From RGIG9608 sp045612365 (GTDB lineage: Bacteria; Bacteroidota; Bacteroidia; Bacteroidales; Paludibacteraceae): a stretch of 64,000 nt of DNA. Within the stretch, counting starts at the first letter, position 1. Each line of letters begins with the position of its first letter. A program made the position numbers and the translations under genes. A model generated the notes under the pieces. That model did no database searches, was not told where the DNA came from, and saw nothing but the letters and a program-made list of their open reading frames with translations. The DNA is taken from the NCBI GenBank assembly GCA_045612365.1, contig JAZKYY010000017.1, positions 186,001 through 250,000 on the forward strand, given 5' to 3'. Positions 44,212 through 52,441 of this stretch are shown piece by piece.

Positions 44212-46482
44212 ATGAAAAAGAATCAAATTATTAGTATCGTTGGTGTTGCGTTAATTCTCTTTTCTTGTTGTAAAGAGCAAACAAAAGATTACACACAATA
44301 TGTAGATCCTTTCATTGGAACAGGTGGACATGGACATACTTTCCCTGGAGCTATTGTTCCAAATGGAATGATTCAACCAAGTCCTGATACTCGCATCAAT
44401 GAATGGGATGCTTGCTCAGGTTATTATTATGCGGACACCACCATAAATGGTTTTTCGCATACACATCTTAGTGGAACAGGTTGTTGCGATTATGGAGATG
44501 TGCTTCTTATGCCTATTGTAGGAGAAGTAAACACAAACTTTCAAGGGAAAAAGAGTCAGCAAACAAATTATGCTTCTGTGTTCTCGCATGAAAATGAAAA
44601 GGCCGAAGCAGGTTATTATTCAGTTTTTTTGGATACTTACGGCGTGCAGGCAGAACTTTCTGCAACAAAACGTGGAGCTATTCATCGCTATACATTCCCC
44701 AAGAGTGAAAATTCTGGATTTGTTCTTGATTTAGACTACTCGCTTCAACATCAGCGTAACGAAAATCTGCAGTTAAAAGTGATTAGTGATACGGAAATTG
44801 TAGGAAGTAAGATGACTGTTTATTGGGCTTTTGAGCAGAAAATAAATTTCTATGCTAAATTTTCAAAACCATTTACTTCGTATGAAATTGTAGAAACGTC
44901 TGTTGTTGAAAATGGAGAAGAACTTCCTCAAGCAAAAGTGATTGTACGTTTTGCAACTGAGGCAGATGAGCAAGTTTTTGTGAAAGTTGGTGTTTCTGCT
45001 GTTGACATTGAAGGCGCAAAAAACAATGTGATAAGCGAAATCGCTGATTGGAATTTTGATAAGGTGAGAAATGATGCGAAATTGGCATGGAACAAATTTC
45101 TACAAAAAATAGATATCACAACTTCCGATGAAGTTAATAAAAAGATTTTTTACACAGCAATGTACCATACTGCAGTTGCTCCGAATGTGTTTTCGGACGT
45201 AGATGGTCGCTATTTGGGAATGGATCACACGATTAGACAAACCGATCCTAATAAACCAATATATACTATCTTTTCTCTTTGGGATACTTTTAGAGCATTT
45301 CATCCGCTTTATACCATTATTGATCCAGATTTGAATAATGAATTTATTATTTCGTTGCTTTCAAAATACAATGAAGGAGGTTTATTGCCATTGTGGGAGT
45401 TGGCTGGAAATTATACAGCAACTATGATTGGATACAATGCTGTGCCTGTTATTGTGGATGCATTTATGAAAGGTAATCGCAATTTTGATGTACAAAAAGC
45501 TTATGAAGCGTGTTTGAAGAGTTCAAACTTTGATTCGACAAACATCATTACTCCGGTTAAGATGAGAAATGCTCTTGTTTTGAAATCAAAGGATTACAAA
45601 AATAAATTGGGATATGTTCCTTGCAACTTGGAGCATGAAGCGGTTGCAAAAGGATTGGAATATGCGTATGCTGATTGGTGTATTTCTCAATTTGCTAAAG
45701 AATTAGGAGATTCCATTCTATATGACCGATACAGCGAACTTGGACAAGGATATCGATATTATTTTGATAGAAATGTAGGATTCATGCGTGGGCTTGACGA
45801 TAAAGGAAATTGGCGCGAACCATTTAACCCAATTGCTTCGAATCACCGCGAAGATGATTATTGCGAAGGTGTCGCATGGCAATGGACGTGGTTTGTACCT
45901 CATGACGTGCAAGGTTTAGTTGATTTAATGGGAGGAAGGGAAGCGTTTATTGCAAAACTGGATACTCTTTTCTCGATGGACTCACGTCTAGAGGGAGAAC
46001 TTATTTCCTCAGACATCTCTGGTTTGATAGGGATGTATGCTCATGGAAATGAGCCAAGCCATCATATTGCACATCTTTACAACTATGTAGGTCAACCTTA
46101 CAAAACACAAGCATTGGTTGATAGTATTTTGTATAGTCAGTATTTTGCTGATGTTGATGGACTTTCTGGTAATGAAGATTGTGGTCAGATGTCGGCTTGG
46201 TATATTATGAATGCTTTGGGAATTTACCAAGTTGCTCCTGGAAATCCTATTTATTCTATAGGACGTCCTTTGTTTGAAAATTCAGTGATTCATCTTTCAA
46301 ATGGAAATAAGTTTATTGTAAAGGTGAATAATGCAACCAAAAAGAATAAATATATACAATCAGTTTTGCTCAATGGTAAGCTATTGAATACACCATTTAT
46401 CACTCATGAAGATATTATGAATGGGGCTATTCTAGAATTTACAATGGGGAATCAACCCTCCAAATGGGGAAGTGAGGAATAA
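44212..46482 (+). CDS. GH92 alpha-mannosidase lipoprotein
   Basis: GH92 enzymes are calcium-dependent exo-alpha-mannosidases acting on high-mannose N-glycans or yeast mannan. The 756-residue protein has a lipoprotein signal peptide (LILFSCCKEQ), placing it at the outer membrane. Family motifs are plain: DPFIGTGGHGHTFPGA, GFSHTHLSGTGC, FSLWDTFRAFHPLYT, HGNEPSHHIAHLYNY with the probable catalytic-acid Glu, and GNEDCGQMSAWYIMNALG. There is no adjacent SusC/SusD pair or regulator, so it is not in a typical polysaccharide utilisation locus. It has its own promoter and a strong terminator. Confidence 0.95.
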   Translation: MKKNQIISIVGVALILFSCCKEQTKDYTQYVDPFIGTGGHGHTFPGAIVPNGMIQPSPDTRINEWDACSGYYYADTTINGFSHTHLSGTGCCDYGDVLLMPIVGEVNTNFQGKKSQQTNYASVFSHENEKAEAGYYSVFLDTYGVQAELSATKRGAIHRYTFPKSENSGFVLDLDYSLQHQRNENLQLKVISDTEIVGSKMTVYWAFEQKINFYAKFSKPFTSYEIVETSVVENGEELPQAKVIVRFATEADEQVFVKVGVSAVDIEGAKNNVISEIADWNFDKVRNDAKLAWNKFLQKIDITTSDEVNKKIFYTAMYHTAVAPNVFSDVDGRYLGMDHTIRQTDPNKPIYTIFSLWDTFRAFHPLYTIIDPDLNNEFIISLLSKYNEGGLLPLWELAGNYTATMIGYNAVPVIVDAFMKGNRNFDVQKAYEACLKSSNFDSTNIITPVKMRNALVLKSKDYKNKLGYVPCNLEHEAVAKGLEYAYADWCISQFAKELGDSILYDRYSELGQGYRYYFDRNVGFMRGLDDKGNWREPFNPIASNHREDDYCEGVAWQWTWFVPHDVQGLVDLMGGREAFIAKLDTLFSMDSRLEGELISSDISGLIGMYAHGNEPSHHIAHLYNYVGQPYKTQALVDSILYSQYFADVDGLSGNEDCGQMSAWYIMNALGIYQVAPGNPIYSIGRPLFENSVIHLSNGNKFIVKVNNATKKNKYIQSVLLNGKLLNTPFITHEDIMNGAILEFTMGNQPSKWGSEE

Positions 46483-46493
46483 CACTTCTTCTC

Positions 46494-46536
46494 AAAAAAA
46501 CAGAGCCTTCTTTTTTTAGAAGGCTCTGTTTTTTTA
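46494..46536. terminator. bidirectional terminator between GH92 and acyl-CoA ligase genes
   Basis: AACAGAGCCTTCT (46499-46511) and AGAAGGCTCTGTT (46518-46530) form a perfect 13-bp stem with a T6 loop, flanked by A7 and T7 tracts. It serves both convergent genes. Confidence 0.92.
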
Positions 46537-46547
46537 TTGGAATTTTC

Positions 46548-48365
46548 TTATAAAGCAGATTGCGAAGGAGTGTACATTTCGTCTATCAATTCTTTGTAGT
46601 TATGTAGGATAACTGCACGACGAAGTTTCAAAGTCAAAGTCATTTCGCCTGATTCTACTGTAAAACATTTTTTTATCAAGCGGAATTTCTTCACTTTTTC
46701 AAAATTTGCCATATCTTTTTGTGCTGCTTCTATACGTTCGCTATAAAGTTTTTGCACTTTTTTGTTTTCAAACAATTCGTCAAGATTGTCATACATAATG
46801 TTATGATCACTTGCAAACTCTTTTAATGCTTCTAACTCTGGAACAATAATGGCAGTAACAAAATTGCGAGAATCTCCTATAACAACTATTTGTGCGATAT
46901 AAGGATCCATATTCAATTTTGTTTCAATTTGTTGAGGAGCAATATATTTTCCGTTCGATGTTTTGAACAAATCTTTTATTCTATCAACAATAATCAAATG
47001 ACCATCTTCGTCAATTTTCCCAGAATCTCCTGTACGAAACCACCCATCAATAAAAGACTCTGCATTGACTTCGGGGAGGTTGTAGTAGCCCGGAGTAATG
47101 GTTTTCCCTTTTACAAGAATTTCATCGTCTTCACCGATTTTTACTTGAATATCTGACATAATAGAACCTACGGTGCCAATTTTATATCCTTTGTAATCAA
47201 AGCAAGAAACAGTTGCACAAGTTTCAGTAAGCCCGTATCCAAAAGTGATAGGGATACCCATGCAACGGAAGAATTTTATCAAATTTGAATCCATATATGC
47301 TCCTGCAACTGGGAACATTTTACCATTTTCTACGCCAACTGTTTTCTTAACCAAACCGAAGATGAATTTGTCAGCGAACTTATAGCTAAGTTTTAATTTG
47401 AAAGGAGGGCGTTTATCTAAACGCAAATAATCAATGTTATAAGATTCACCAACTGCCATTGCCCAAGTAACCATAGCACGTTTGAAAGGTGTCATAGCAG
47501 CTATTTTTTCATTGATTCCGATAGAAACTTTTTCCCAAAAACGAGGAACATTTGTCATATAATGTGGACGAACTTCTCTCAATGCTTGTTGTATATTTTT
47601 AGGATCTTCTACCAAATAAACTTTTAATTCTTTGAATAAACAGAAATAACACCAAGCTCGTTCAAAAATATGTGACAAAGGTAGAAATGCTAATGAACGT
47701 TCTTTTTTCTCTATTTGTGTAAGTTTTATATCGTGAATACGCATTGCCTCAAGTAGGTTGCTATGTGTTATCATAACTCCTTTTGAGTTTCCTGTTGTTC
47801 CAGACGTGTACATCAATATTGCCAAATCGTCTTCTTTTGCTGCCTTTTGACGTGTTTTAACTACCTTGATGTCTTTCTCGTCATTGCCAAGTTCCATGAT
47901 TTTACTGAAATAGGTAGCCAATTCGTGTCCTCTCAAGTCAACAGATTCTTCAAAAACTACAATTTTTTTCAACGATGGAGTTTTGTCTATGAACGTCAAA
48001 ACATTGTCGTACTGTTGTTGATCTCCTACAAATATCATTGAAACTTGTGCGTCGTTGACAATGTATTCCATTTGAGAAGCCGAAGCTGTTGCATACATAG
48101 GGACAGACACAACTCTATTTGCATAATTAGCAAAATCAACAATAAAACCTTGTGGTTTATTTTGAGAACATATTGCAATTTTGTCCTCTTCTTTAATGCC
48201 TAAACGAACATATGCAGATGCCAAACTCATAACCTTGTCGGCAACTTCTTTCCATGTCAAGCCAATCCACTTAGCAAGAGAATTGTCGCGATAGAAAACA
48301 ATGTTCATGTTTGGTCTTTTCTTTGCTCTCTTAAAGACCAATTGTGAGAAATGTGGAATTTCCAT
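46548..48365 (-). CDS. long-chain fatty acid-CoA ligase (AMP-dependent synthetase)
   Basis: This 605-residue adenylate-forming enzyme activates fatty acids. The P-loop-like motif ILMYTSGTTGNSKGVMITHSN, FLPLSHIFERAW, the A5-type GYGLTETCATVS, and GWFRTGDSGKIDEDGHLIIVDRIKDLFKTSNGKYI near the C-terminus (read in parts) identify the long-chain acyl-CoA synthetase family of Bacteroidota. No signal peptide is present. It is separated from rnc by 75 bp holding a weak hairpin. Chain-length preference cannot be read. Confidence 0.93.
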   Translation of the reverse strand: MEIPHFSQLVFKRAKKRPNMNIVFYRDNSLAKWIGLTWKEVADKVMSLASAYVRLGIKEEDKIAICSQNKPQGFIVDFANYANRVVSVPMYATASASQMEYIVNDAQVSMIFVGDQQQYDNVLTFIDKTPSLKKIVVFEESVDLRGHELATYFSKIMELGNDEKDIKVVKTRQKAAKEDDLAILMYTSGTTGNSKGVMITHSNLLEAMRIHDIKLTQIEKKERSLAFLPLSHIFERAWCYFCLFKELKVYLVEDPKNIQQALREVRPHYMTNVPRFWEKVSIGINEKIAAMTPFKRAMVTWAMAVGESYNIDYLRLDKRPPFKLKLSYKFADKFIFGLVKKTVGVENGKMFPVAGAYMDSNLIKFFRCMGIPITFGYGLTETCATVSCFDYKGYKIGTVGSIMSDIQVKIGEDDEILVKGKTITPGYYNLPEVNAESFIDGWFRTGDSGKIDEDGHLIIVDRIKDLFKTSNGKYIAPQQIETKLNMDPYIAQIVVIGDSRNFVTAIIVPELEALKEFASDHNIMYDNLDELFENKKVQKLYSERIEAAQKDMANFEKVKKFRLIKKCFTVESGEMTLTLKLRRAVILHNYKELIDEMYTPSQSAL

Positions 48366-48407
48366 GAATTTCTTTTTTAGATTGTTATTTATATGATTAA
48401 TATTTTA

Positions 48408-48427
48408 AGTCTTCTAAAAAGAAGACT
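48408..48427 (-). terminator. weak hairpin after rnc
   Basis: AGTCTTCT and AGAAGACT pair in an 8-bp stem with a 4-nt loop, but the following T content on the minus strand is modest (TAAAATATT). It may act as a partial terminator or an mRNA-end stabiliser. Confidence 0.4.
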
Positions 48428-48440
48428 ATTTTGCTTATTC

Positions 48441-49205
48441 TTATTCTACGTCTGGTTGAATTGCACTAAAAACCTCCTTAAAAATCGGTGTAGATGGCTT
48501 CAAATTTTTTAATGCCATTTCGGCTGCATTTTGTTGAGCATCTTTTTTTGTATATCCACGCCCAAAAGCTACCCTCACATTTGCTACATATACATCAACA
48601 TTAAACGCTTTGTCGTTCGGATTGATGGCCGGAACGTCGTCGAAGCGTATTTCTGCTTTATTACGCTGTCCCCACTCCATCAGGCGCGACTTGAAGTCTT
48701 CCTCTTCCGAGGCTAATCTATTTAGTTTAACATGAGATTTGATGATTCTTTCTCTTATAAAATCTGCACAAAAATCGTATCCTTTATCCAAATAAATTGC
48801 GCCAATAAGTGCTTCTAGCGTGTTCCCAAAAACATTAAATGGTTTGGGTTGTTTGGCTAGTTTTGTAATGTGTGGTAACCCTATTTGCATTCCTATCTTG
48901 TTCAACGATTTGCGCTGAACAATTCGAGCTCTCAAAACGGTCAAAAAACCTTCTTTTTTTGTTGGAAATTGATGATATAAAACATCGGAAACCACTGCTG
49001 ACAATATAGCATCTCCTAAAAATTCCAACCTCTCATTGTTTATAAGTGCGCCCTTTTCGTCACGGATAAAGGCGGACTTATTTGCTAATGCCAATTTATA
49101 ATACTTTATGTCTTTTGGCTTAAATCCCAAAAATTCGTACAAAAAGGAAAAATCTTCTTGTTTTGATTGTTTCTTTAATCCTATTTTCTCAAGAAATCTA
49201 CGCAT
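48441..49205 (-). CDS. rnc: ribonuclease III
   Basis: RNase III processes double-stranded rRNA precursors and mRNAs. The 254-residue protein has the signature NERLEFLGDAILSAVVSD with catalytic acidic residues, a second acidic helix in FGNTLEALIGAIYLDKGY, and a double-stranded RNA-binding domain near the C-terminus (GRGYTKKDAQQNAAEMAL). An in-frame ATG at 49262 would overlap fabF by 47 bp; ATG 49205, 10 bp after the fabF stop, is preferred. The acpP-fabF-rnc order is widespread in bacteria. Confidence 0.94.
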   Translation of the reverse strand: MRRFLEKIGLKKQSKQEDFSFLYEFLGFKPKDIKYYKLALANKSAFIRDEKGALINNERLEFLGDAILSAVVSDVLYHQFPTKKEGFLTVLRARIVQRKSLNKIGMQIGLPHITKLAKQPKPFNVFGNTLEALIGAIYLDKGYDFCADFIRERIIKSHVKLNRLASEEEDFKSRLMEWGQRNKAEIRFDDVPAINPNDKAFNVDVYVANVRVAFGRGYTKKDAQQNAAEMALKNLKPSTPIFKEVFSAIQPDVE

Positions 49206-49215
49206 TCGACTCTTT

Positions 49216-50472
49216 TTAGTACTTTCCAAAGATAATACTTGAATTGTGACCTCCGAAACCAAAAGTATTGGAGAGAGCCTTGTTTACAACACGTTTTTGA
49301 GCTTTATTGAATGTAAAGTTTAGGTTATAATCAATGTTCTCGTCTTTGTCGTCTTCTGAGAAATTTATGGTTGGAGGAACAATATCATTTTTTACTGCAA
49401 GTAGGGTAGCAATAGCTTCTACTGCGCCTGCTGCACCTAAAAGGTGTCCAACCATCGATTTTGAAGAACTGATATTGAGTTTGTATGCCGATTCTCCAAA
49501 AAGGTCTACAATAGCCTTTGCTTCGGAAACATCTCCAAGAGGTGTTGACGTTCCGTGTACGTTGATATAATCGATTTCCGAAGGACTTATTTGGGCATCA
49601 TTCAGTGCATTCTCCATTACCAAACGAGCTCCTAAACCATCAGGATGAGTTGCTGTTAGGTGATGTGCATCTGCCGAATATCCAGATCCGAGCACTTCTG
49701 CATAGATTTTTGCACCTCGAGCAAGTGCGTGATCCAATTCTTCAAGTACTAAACATCCAGCTCCCTCTCCCATTACAAAACCATCTCTTGATTTGCTAAA
49801 TGGACGGCAAGCAGACTGAGGTTCGTCATTACGAGTAGAAAGAGCATGCATTGCGTTGAATCCTCCTATTCCTGCTTCAACAATTGGCGCCTCAGCTCCA
49901 CCAGCAACAATTACATCTGCTTTTCCAAGTCGAATTAAATCACTAGCAATTCCCAATGCATGAGTCGAAGATGCGCATGCCGAAACTGTTGCAAAATTAG
50001 GACCTCTGAAACCATATTGCATGGAGATGTGTCCTGCAGCGATATTGCCTATTACTTTAGGAATAAAAAATGGGTTGAAACGTGGCCCTGTTTCTTTTAC
50101 TTTGTAGTATGCTTCCATTTCTTGTTCGAATGCACGAATTCCTCCCATTCCTGAAGCAAAAATCACTCCAACGCGATTTTTGTCAATATTTTCTTGTTCT
50201 AAATTAGCGTCTATTATAGCTTCTTTAGAAGAAACTAAAGCAAATTGAACGTATCTATCAAATTTGCGAACTTCTTTCCTATCGAAATGTTGTAATGGGT
50301 CGAACCCTTTTACTTCACAAGCAAACTGGGTTTTAAAAAGGGAGGCGTCAAAAAGTGTAATTTTGTCGCCTCCACTTTTCCCATTTACAAGCGCATCCCA
50401 AAATTCTGGAATGTTATTTCCAATAGGAGTAATGGCACCTATTCCGGTAACTACTACTCTTTTTATTTTCAT
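49216..50472 (-). CDS. fabF: beta-ketoacyl-ACP synthase II
   Basis: FabF condenses malonyl-ACP with acyl-ACP in fatty-acid elongation. The 418-residue protein has the active-site cysteine in VSACASSTHALG (about residue 165), the catalytic histidines in NVHGTSTPLGD and VGHLLGAAGAVEA, and the C-terminal NTFGFGGHNSSIIF. It follows acpP by 41 bp and precedes rnc by 10 bp. Confidence 0.97.
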   Translation of the reverse strand: MKIKRVVVTGIGAITPIGNNIPEFWDALVNGKSGGDKITLFDASLFKTQFACEVKGFDPLQHFDRKEVRKFDRYVQFALVSSKEAIIDANLEQENIDKNRVGVIFASGMGGIRAFEQEMEAYYKVKETGPRFNPFFIPKVIGNIAAGHISMQYGFRGPNFATVSACASSTHALGIASDLIRLGKADVIVAGGAEAPIVEAGIGGFNAMHALSTRNDEPQSACRPFSKSRDGFVMGEGAGCLVLEELDHALARGAKIYAEVLGSGYSADAHHLTATHPDGLGARLVMENALNDAQISPSEIDYINVHGTSTPLGDVSEAKAIVDLFGESAYKLNISSSKSMVGHLLGAAGAVEAIATLLAVKNDIVPPTINFSEDDKDENIDYNLNFTFNKAQKRVVNKALSNTFGFGGHNSSIIFGKY

Positions 50473-50513
50473 ATAGTATGTGTAAGGGAAATTTTATTAT
50501 TTGTAAAAAAAAA

Positions 50514-50750
50514 TTAAGCTACAGCAGCTTCAATATGCGAAATAGCTTCACCAACAGTAGTTATTTTTTCAGCTTCTTCATCAGGAATAGATATTCCAAA
50601 TTCGCTTTCAAATGCCATTATCAACTCTACAGTATCCAAAGAATCTGCTCCCAAATCGTTTGTAAAGCTTGCATCTGGAGTTACTTCTGATGGTTCTACA
50701 CCTAATTTGTCAACAATAATAGCTTGTACTTTTTCTGAAATTTCTGACAT
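50514..50750 (-). CDS. acpP: acyl carrier protein
   Basis: This 78-residue acidic protein carries growing acyl chains on a phosphopantetheine arm attached to Ser37 in [16 protein letters not shown]. Length and motif are canonical. It is the first gene of acpP-fabF-rnc and has a well-formed promoter at 50825-50795. Confidence 0.97.
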   Translation of the reverse strand: MSEISEKVQAIIVDKLGVEPSEVTPDASFTNDLGADSLDTVELIMAFESEFGISIPDEEAEKITTVGEAISHIEAAVA

Positions 50751-50794
50751 GACTTTTAATTTTTTAATTAATAATAGTTATTTATTTTGCGGTG

Positions 50795-50825
50795 CAAAGG
50801 AAACTAATTTTCTCTCTTTGTCAAA
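50795..50825 (-). promoter_or_regulatory. promoter for acpP (-33 TTTG, -7 TTCCTTTG)
   Basis: On the minus strand TTTG (50825-50822) and TTCCTTTG (50802-50795) are 19 bp apart. The -7 element has T in place of the second-position A but otherwise matches. The predicted leader is about 35-40 nt. Confidence 0.6.
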
Positions 50826-50876
50826 TTTTTTTTTCTTAAAAATGTTTTTTTTTGCACAGTTAGATATGTATTGTGC

Positions 50877-50908
50877 AAAAAAAAAGGACAACTTAAGTTG
50901 TCCCTTTT
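50877..50908 (-). terminator. terminator of the Ig-like/propeller lipoprotein gene
   Basis: GGACAACTT and AAGTTGTCC (50886-50903) form a perfect 9-bp stem with essentially no loop, or a 7-bp stem with a tight loop. On the minus strand it runs into nine T residues. It lies 29 bp past the stop codon. Confidence 0.8.
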
Positions 50909-50931
50909 TGCTTATATTTTGGATAGAGAAA

Positions 50932-52287
50932 TTATCTAACTCCTATCGCAATAGCATTACTTTTTGGATATTCAGGTTCTCCTTCTCCTTTCGCTCTCAT
51001 TGATCTTGGAAGAAAATCAATCATTCCATTATCTTTCAAAAGTATTGTTGCTAGAGCATTTTGATTATATCCGCTTTCTACCTCATCTGTTTTTCCATTT
51101 GCATATTGAGGATAACCTTGTGCAACTACGTATACAGAACCAAGAGACTCTACTGCATCAATATAACCGTCACCTTTAGCTTGAATCATTATTGACATCA
51201 TATCTGTTGAGTTTGATTTTACATCACCCATCAACAATGTAGTTCCATAAAATGCATATAACACATTATTCATGAACTTTATATTTTTAACAGATCCTTT
51301 ATCTGTTTTAAAGTCAAAGCATGATACGCCATCTTTCCATATATAAGGTTTTTCATTAGATCCTTCATCTACGGAACCTCCTACGTAAATGGCACCATTG
51401 TTGATGCAGATTGATTTTGCTTGAGCAGTTTCATTGCCAAGTCCAGCAGGTTTTTCTAATAATGTTTCAACTCCATTAGCCCAAATAACAGCATCATACA
51501 AATCTAAAGCAGTTTTTTCTCTAAATTTAGCTCCAGCTACATAAACTTTTCCATTCTCAACGAGAACATCGTAAGCATAAGTAGTAATATCATTATTAAA
51601 GTTAAGGACTTCAGAACCATCTTTCCAAACACGAGCAACAAATTTATCGTCTATGCTTTCATAACCAGAAACATAAACATTTCCGTTTGTTATACACATA
51701 GAAGTAATTGTTATATTTTCTCCTAATTCATCTAGAACAGTTTCATCTTTCCAAACTTTTGCTGTTCCGTTTTCAATACCAGCATAATATATACCTTGTT
51801 CGTTCACCTCCATTGCTGCAAACTCAGCATTTCCAAGAGAATACTTTACAAATGCACCAGTGTCGCATTTTTGCCAAACAACTGCTAACTTTTCAGAGTC
51901 ACTAAGTTCAAGACTTCCTGCAACAAAAATATCTTTTACAGAAATAGCGCAAGTTTCCTTTGTTCCTTGGCACTCTGCTGTGATAATGGCTGTTCCTCCT
52001 TTTACGGCTATAACTTTTCCGTTTGCATCAATTGTGGCAACATCAGAATTGCTACTTTCCCAATTGACTTTTTTCTCAATGGTTGTAACCACATTTTTAC
52101 CGTCTTTTTGGAAATTAATTTTTGCACTTAGATTAACTGATTCTCCAGCATGTAATGTTACATCCTTCTTGTCAAGCGCAATAAGAGTATCTACAGAATG
52201 AGATTCTGGATAGTTGTCGTTACAAGCAGCTACAAAAACCACAACTACAAGTAACGAAACTAATTTGAAAAAATTTATCTTTTTCAT
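50932..52287 (-). CDS. lipoprotein with Ig-like (BIG2) domain and propeller-like repeats
   Basis: The 451-residue protein has a lipoprotein signal (VVVVFVAACND, Cys about 22). A BIG2-type Ig-like domain follows (about 35-118), with VTLHAGESVNLSAK, VNWESSNSDVATIDANGKVIAVKGGTAIITA. The remainder contains several repeats of the form 'IYVxG...xxVWKDG': YYAGIENGTAKVWKD, VYVSGYE..ARVWKDG, VYVAGAK..AVIWANG, IYVGGSV..PYIWKDG. This pattern suggests a beta-propeller or similar repeat fold. It is probably anchored at the outer membrane and surface exposed. I do not recognise a specific function. It is monocistronic, with only a weak promoter-like TTCTTTG at about 52345-52339. Confidence 0.75.
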   Translation of the reverse strand: MKKINFFKLVSLLVVVVFVAACNDNYPESHSVDTLIALDKKDVTLHAGESVNLSAKINFQKDGKNVVTTIEKKVNWESSNSDVATIDANGKVIAVKGGTAIITAECQGTKETCAISVKDIFVAGSLELSDSEKLAVVWQKCDTGAFVKYSLGNAEFAAMEVNEQGIYYAGIENGTAKVWKDETVLDELGENITITSMCITNGNVYVSGYESIDDKFVARVWKDGSEVLNFNNDITTYAYDVLVENGKVYVAGAKFREKTALDLYDAVIWANGVETLLEKPAGLGNETAQAKSICINNGAIYVGGSVDEGSNEKPYIWKDGVSCFDFKTDKGSVKNIKFMNNVLYAFYGTTLLMGDVKSNSTDMMSIMIQAKGDGYIDAVESLGSVYVVAQGYPQYANGKTDEVESGYNQNALATILLKDNGMIDFLPRSMRAKGEGEPEYPKSNAIAIGVR

Positions 52288-52441
52288 AAAACAAAATTAT
52301 TTATACGTTTTTTAATTATTTACATAAAATCAGCTTTGCAAAGAACGAAAAAATAATTGATATTCTAAAATTTTTTTTATAAAAAAACATTGTCAAGAAT
52401 ATTCATTGACTTTATTCTATATAATTCTGATTTGTTAGTCT

